From contig PEYP01000157.1 in assembly GCA_002774315.1 (NCBI GenBank), positions 1 through 15,522 on the forward strand: DNA of 15,522 nt, in the 5' to 3' direction. Under the pieces are notes generated by a model that did no database searches, was not told the DNA's origin, and saw only the letters and a program-made list of their open reading frames with translations. Source of the DNA: Candidatus Stahliibacteriota bacterium CG08_land_8_20_14_0_20_40_26. Its GTDB lineage: Bacteria > Hydrothermota > UBA3073. How positions within the stretch are numbered: position 1 is the first letter of the stretch; every line of letters begins with the position of its first letter. The translations under genes and the position numbers were made by a program. This document shows positions 14,334 to 15,522 of the stretch, one piece after another.

Positions 14334-15522
14334 ATGATTACTGTGGTCATAGGCACACACTTTGGTGATGAGGGAAAAGGCAAGATTGTCGATTATCTTG
14401 CAAAAGACTGCCATATGGTAGTACGGTATAATGGAGGAAATAACGCCGGACATACCATAATATCTCCTCAGGGAAAACTTGTTCTTCACCTCATTCCTGC
14501 AGGCATATTTAATCCGGATTGTATCTGTGTTATAGGTCCCGGGGTGGTTATAAGACCGGGAAGTTTGTATGCGGAGATAGATGCACTGAATAAAATAGGG
14601 GTTGACCTCAAGGGCAGGTTTTTCATAAGTTCAAGGGCACATCTCGTTATGCCCTGGCATCTTGCACTGGATGAACTGGAAGACAGAAAGAGAAAGATAG
14701 GAACAACCAAGAGAGGAATAGGACCTACATATTCTGATAAGATAGCAAGAAATAGTATAAGGGCTGGAGATGTACTCTTGCCGGATTTTAAAAAGAAAAT
14801 AAAAAAGCTATTTGAAGAGAGGAGCAAGTTTATAAAGAGAGAATACAATTTCACCATAGGTGAAGACTTGAATGAATGGTTATTCACGGAAGGGAAAATC
14901 GGAGAGTATATTATAGATACAGAACCAGTGATATGGAATGCAGTAGAATCCAGAAAAAGCATATTACTGGAAGGTGCACAGGGCACATTGCTTGATATAG
15001 ATTTTGGCACATATCCATTCGTGACATCCTCCTCCACTACTGCCTCAGGTGCCTGTCAGGGTTCTGGTATCCCGCCAATGAGAATAGACAGAGTTATAGG
15101 TGTTGTAAAGGCATATACAACAAGAGTTGGTGAGGGACCATTCCCCACAGAAATAAAAGACAAAACAAGCAGAATGATGAGAGAAAAGGGAGAAGAGTAT
15201 GGAGCAACAACCGGAAGGCCAAGAAGATGTGGATGGCTCGATGGAGTGCTTTTGAGGTATGCAGTGAAGTTATCAGGTATAACATCGCTTGCACTTACAA
15301 AACTCGATGTGCTCTCAGGATTCGGGGAAATAAATATATGTGAGGCATACAGGATAGGTGATAAAAGATACGATTATCCGCCATTCAATATAAAGGATGT
15401 TCAACCTGTATATAAGACACTCCCCGGATGGGACGATATTGAAGACAAACTATCCCAGAATGCTTTAGATTTTATAAAAGTCATAGAGGATATATCTGGC
15501 ACAAAGGTCGGGATTGTGTCCA
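14334..15522 (+). CDS. purA: Adenylosuccinate synthetase (3' end outside window)
   Basis: 396 full codons are present and the frame is still open at the right edge; E. coli PurA has 432 residues, so roughly 30 are missing. The enzyme joins IMP and aspartate with GTP to give adenylosuccinate, the first committed step to AMP. Seen: the P-loop-like GDEGKGK (11-17) with catalytic Asp12, His40 in NAGHT, the IMP-contact GTTKRGIGPTYSDK, the switch segment SGACQGSG followed by YTTRVGEGPFPTE, the ATTGRPRRCGWLD stretch, and the guanine-recognition TKLDVLSGF. The N-terminal signature commonly written GxQWGDEGKGK is GTHFGDEGKGK here, a conservative change outside the catalytic residues. Separated from the flippase-like gene by a 102-bp repeat-filled gap, so it may have its own promoter, which I could not identify. 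Confidence 0.96.
   Translation, partial: MITVVIGTHFGDEGKGKIVDYLAKDCHMVVRYNGGNNAGHTIISPQGKLVLHLIPAGIFNPDCICVIGPGVVIRPGSLYAEIDALNKIGVDLKGRFFISSRAHLVMPWHLALDELEDRKRKIGTTKRGIGPTYSDKIARNSIRAGDVLLPDFKKKIKKLFEERSKFIKREYNFTIGEDLNEWLFTEGKIGEYIIDTEPVIWNAVESRKSILLEGAQGTLLDIDFGTYPFVTSSSTTASGACQGSGIPPMRIDRVIGVVKAYTTRVGEGPFPTEIKDKTSRMMREKGEEYGATTGRPRRCGWLDGVLLRYAVKLSGITSLALTKLDVLSGFGEINICEAYRIGDKRYDYPPFNIKDVQPVYKTLPGWDDIEDKLSQNALDFIKVIEDISGTKVGIVS

Noticed and set aside
1..15522. CRISPR array, insertion sequence, tRNA or phage genes
   Set aside because: No repeat-spacer pattern, transposase, cloverleaf or phage-type gene could be found on either strand; the short arrays have no unique spacers.

Overview
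The window is an AT-rich (around 40% GC by eye) bacterial chromosome segment. Arginine is written mostly AGA/AGG and isoleucine often ATA. A TamA/Omp85 outer-membrane barrel, a TamB-like periplasm-spanning protein and an MreD shape protein point to a rod-type, double-membrane (Gram-negative) bacterium. The codon habit, the gene mixture and the unusual repeat-filled gaps suggest an uncultured candidate-phylum lineage (WOR-3/Stahlbacteria-, Omnitrophica- or Desantisbacteria-like). That placement is inference only.

Layout. 1-347 is a gene-free patch of small palindromes and a 7-bp tandem array. 348-7404 is a minus-strand envelope block read in the order tamA, tamB, then a membrane-anchored VWA/amidotransferase-fold protein. 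7405-7560 is a divergent control region with two face-away promoters, each TTGACA-17 bp-TATAAT. 7561-11075 is a plus-strand block of SAM hydrolase (hydroxide adenosyltransferase, DUF62), Hsp20 chaperone and Lon protease, packed with gaps of 0 and 17 bp. 11193-14231 is lysS, mreD and a YbhN/UPF0104-type flippase-like membrane protein, again tightly packed. 14334 to the right edge is purA, cut by the window end.

How it fits together. The left arm is outer-membrane and envelope assembly. The first right arm combines protein quality control (Hsp20 holds unfolded chains, Lon degrades them) with SAM turnover. The second right arm mixes translation (LysRS), cell shape (MreD) and lipid or lipid-linked transport. 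No mobile element with a transposase, CRISPR array, tRNA or rRNA, phage gene or recognised defence system is visible.

The most unusual feature lies between the genes. Four of the five larger gaps are filled with degenerate 7- or 8-bp tandem arrays of differing sequence and with short palindromes. One element has run into the 3' end of a coding sequence, and one array supplies the lon stop codon. The exception is the promoter gap.
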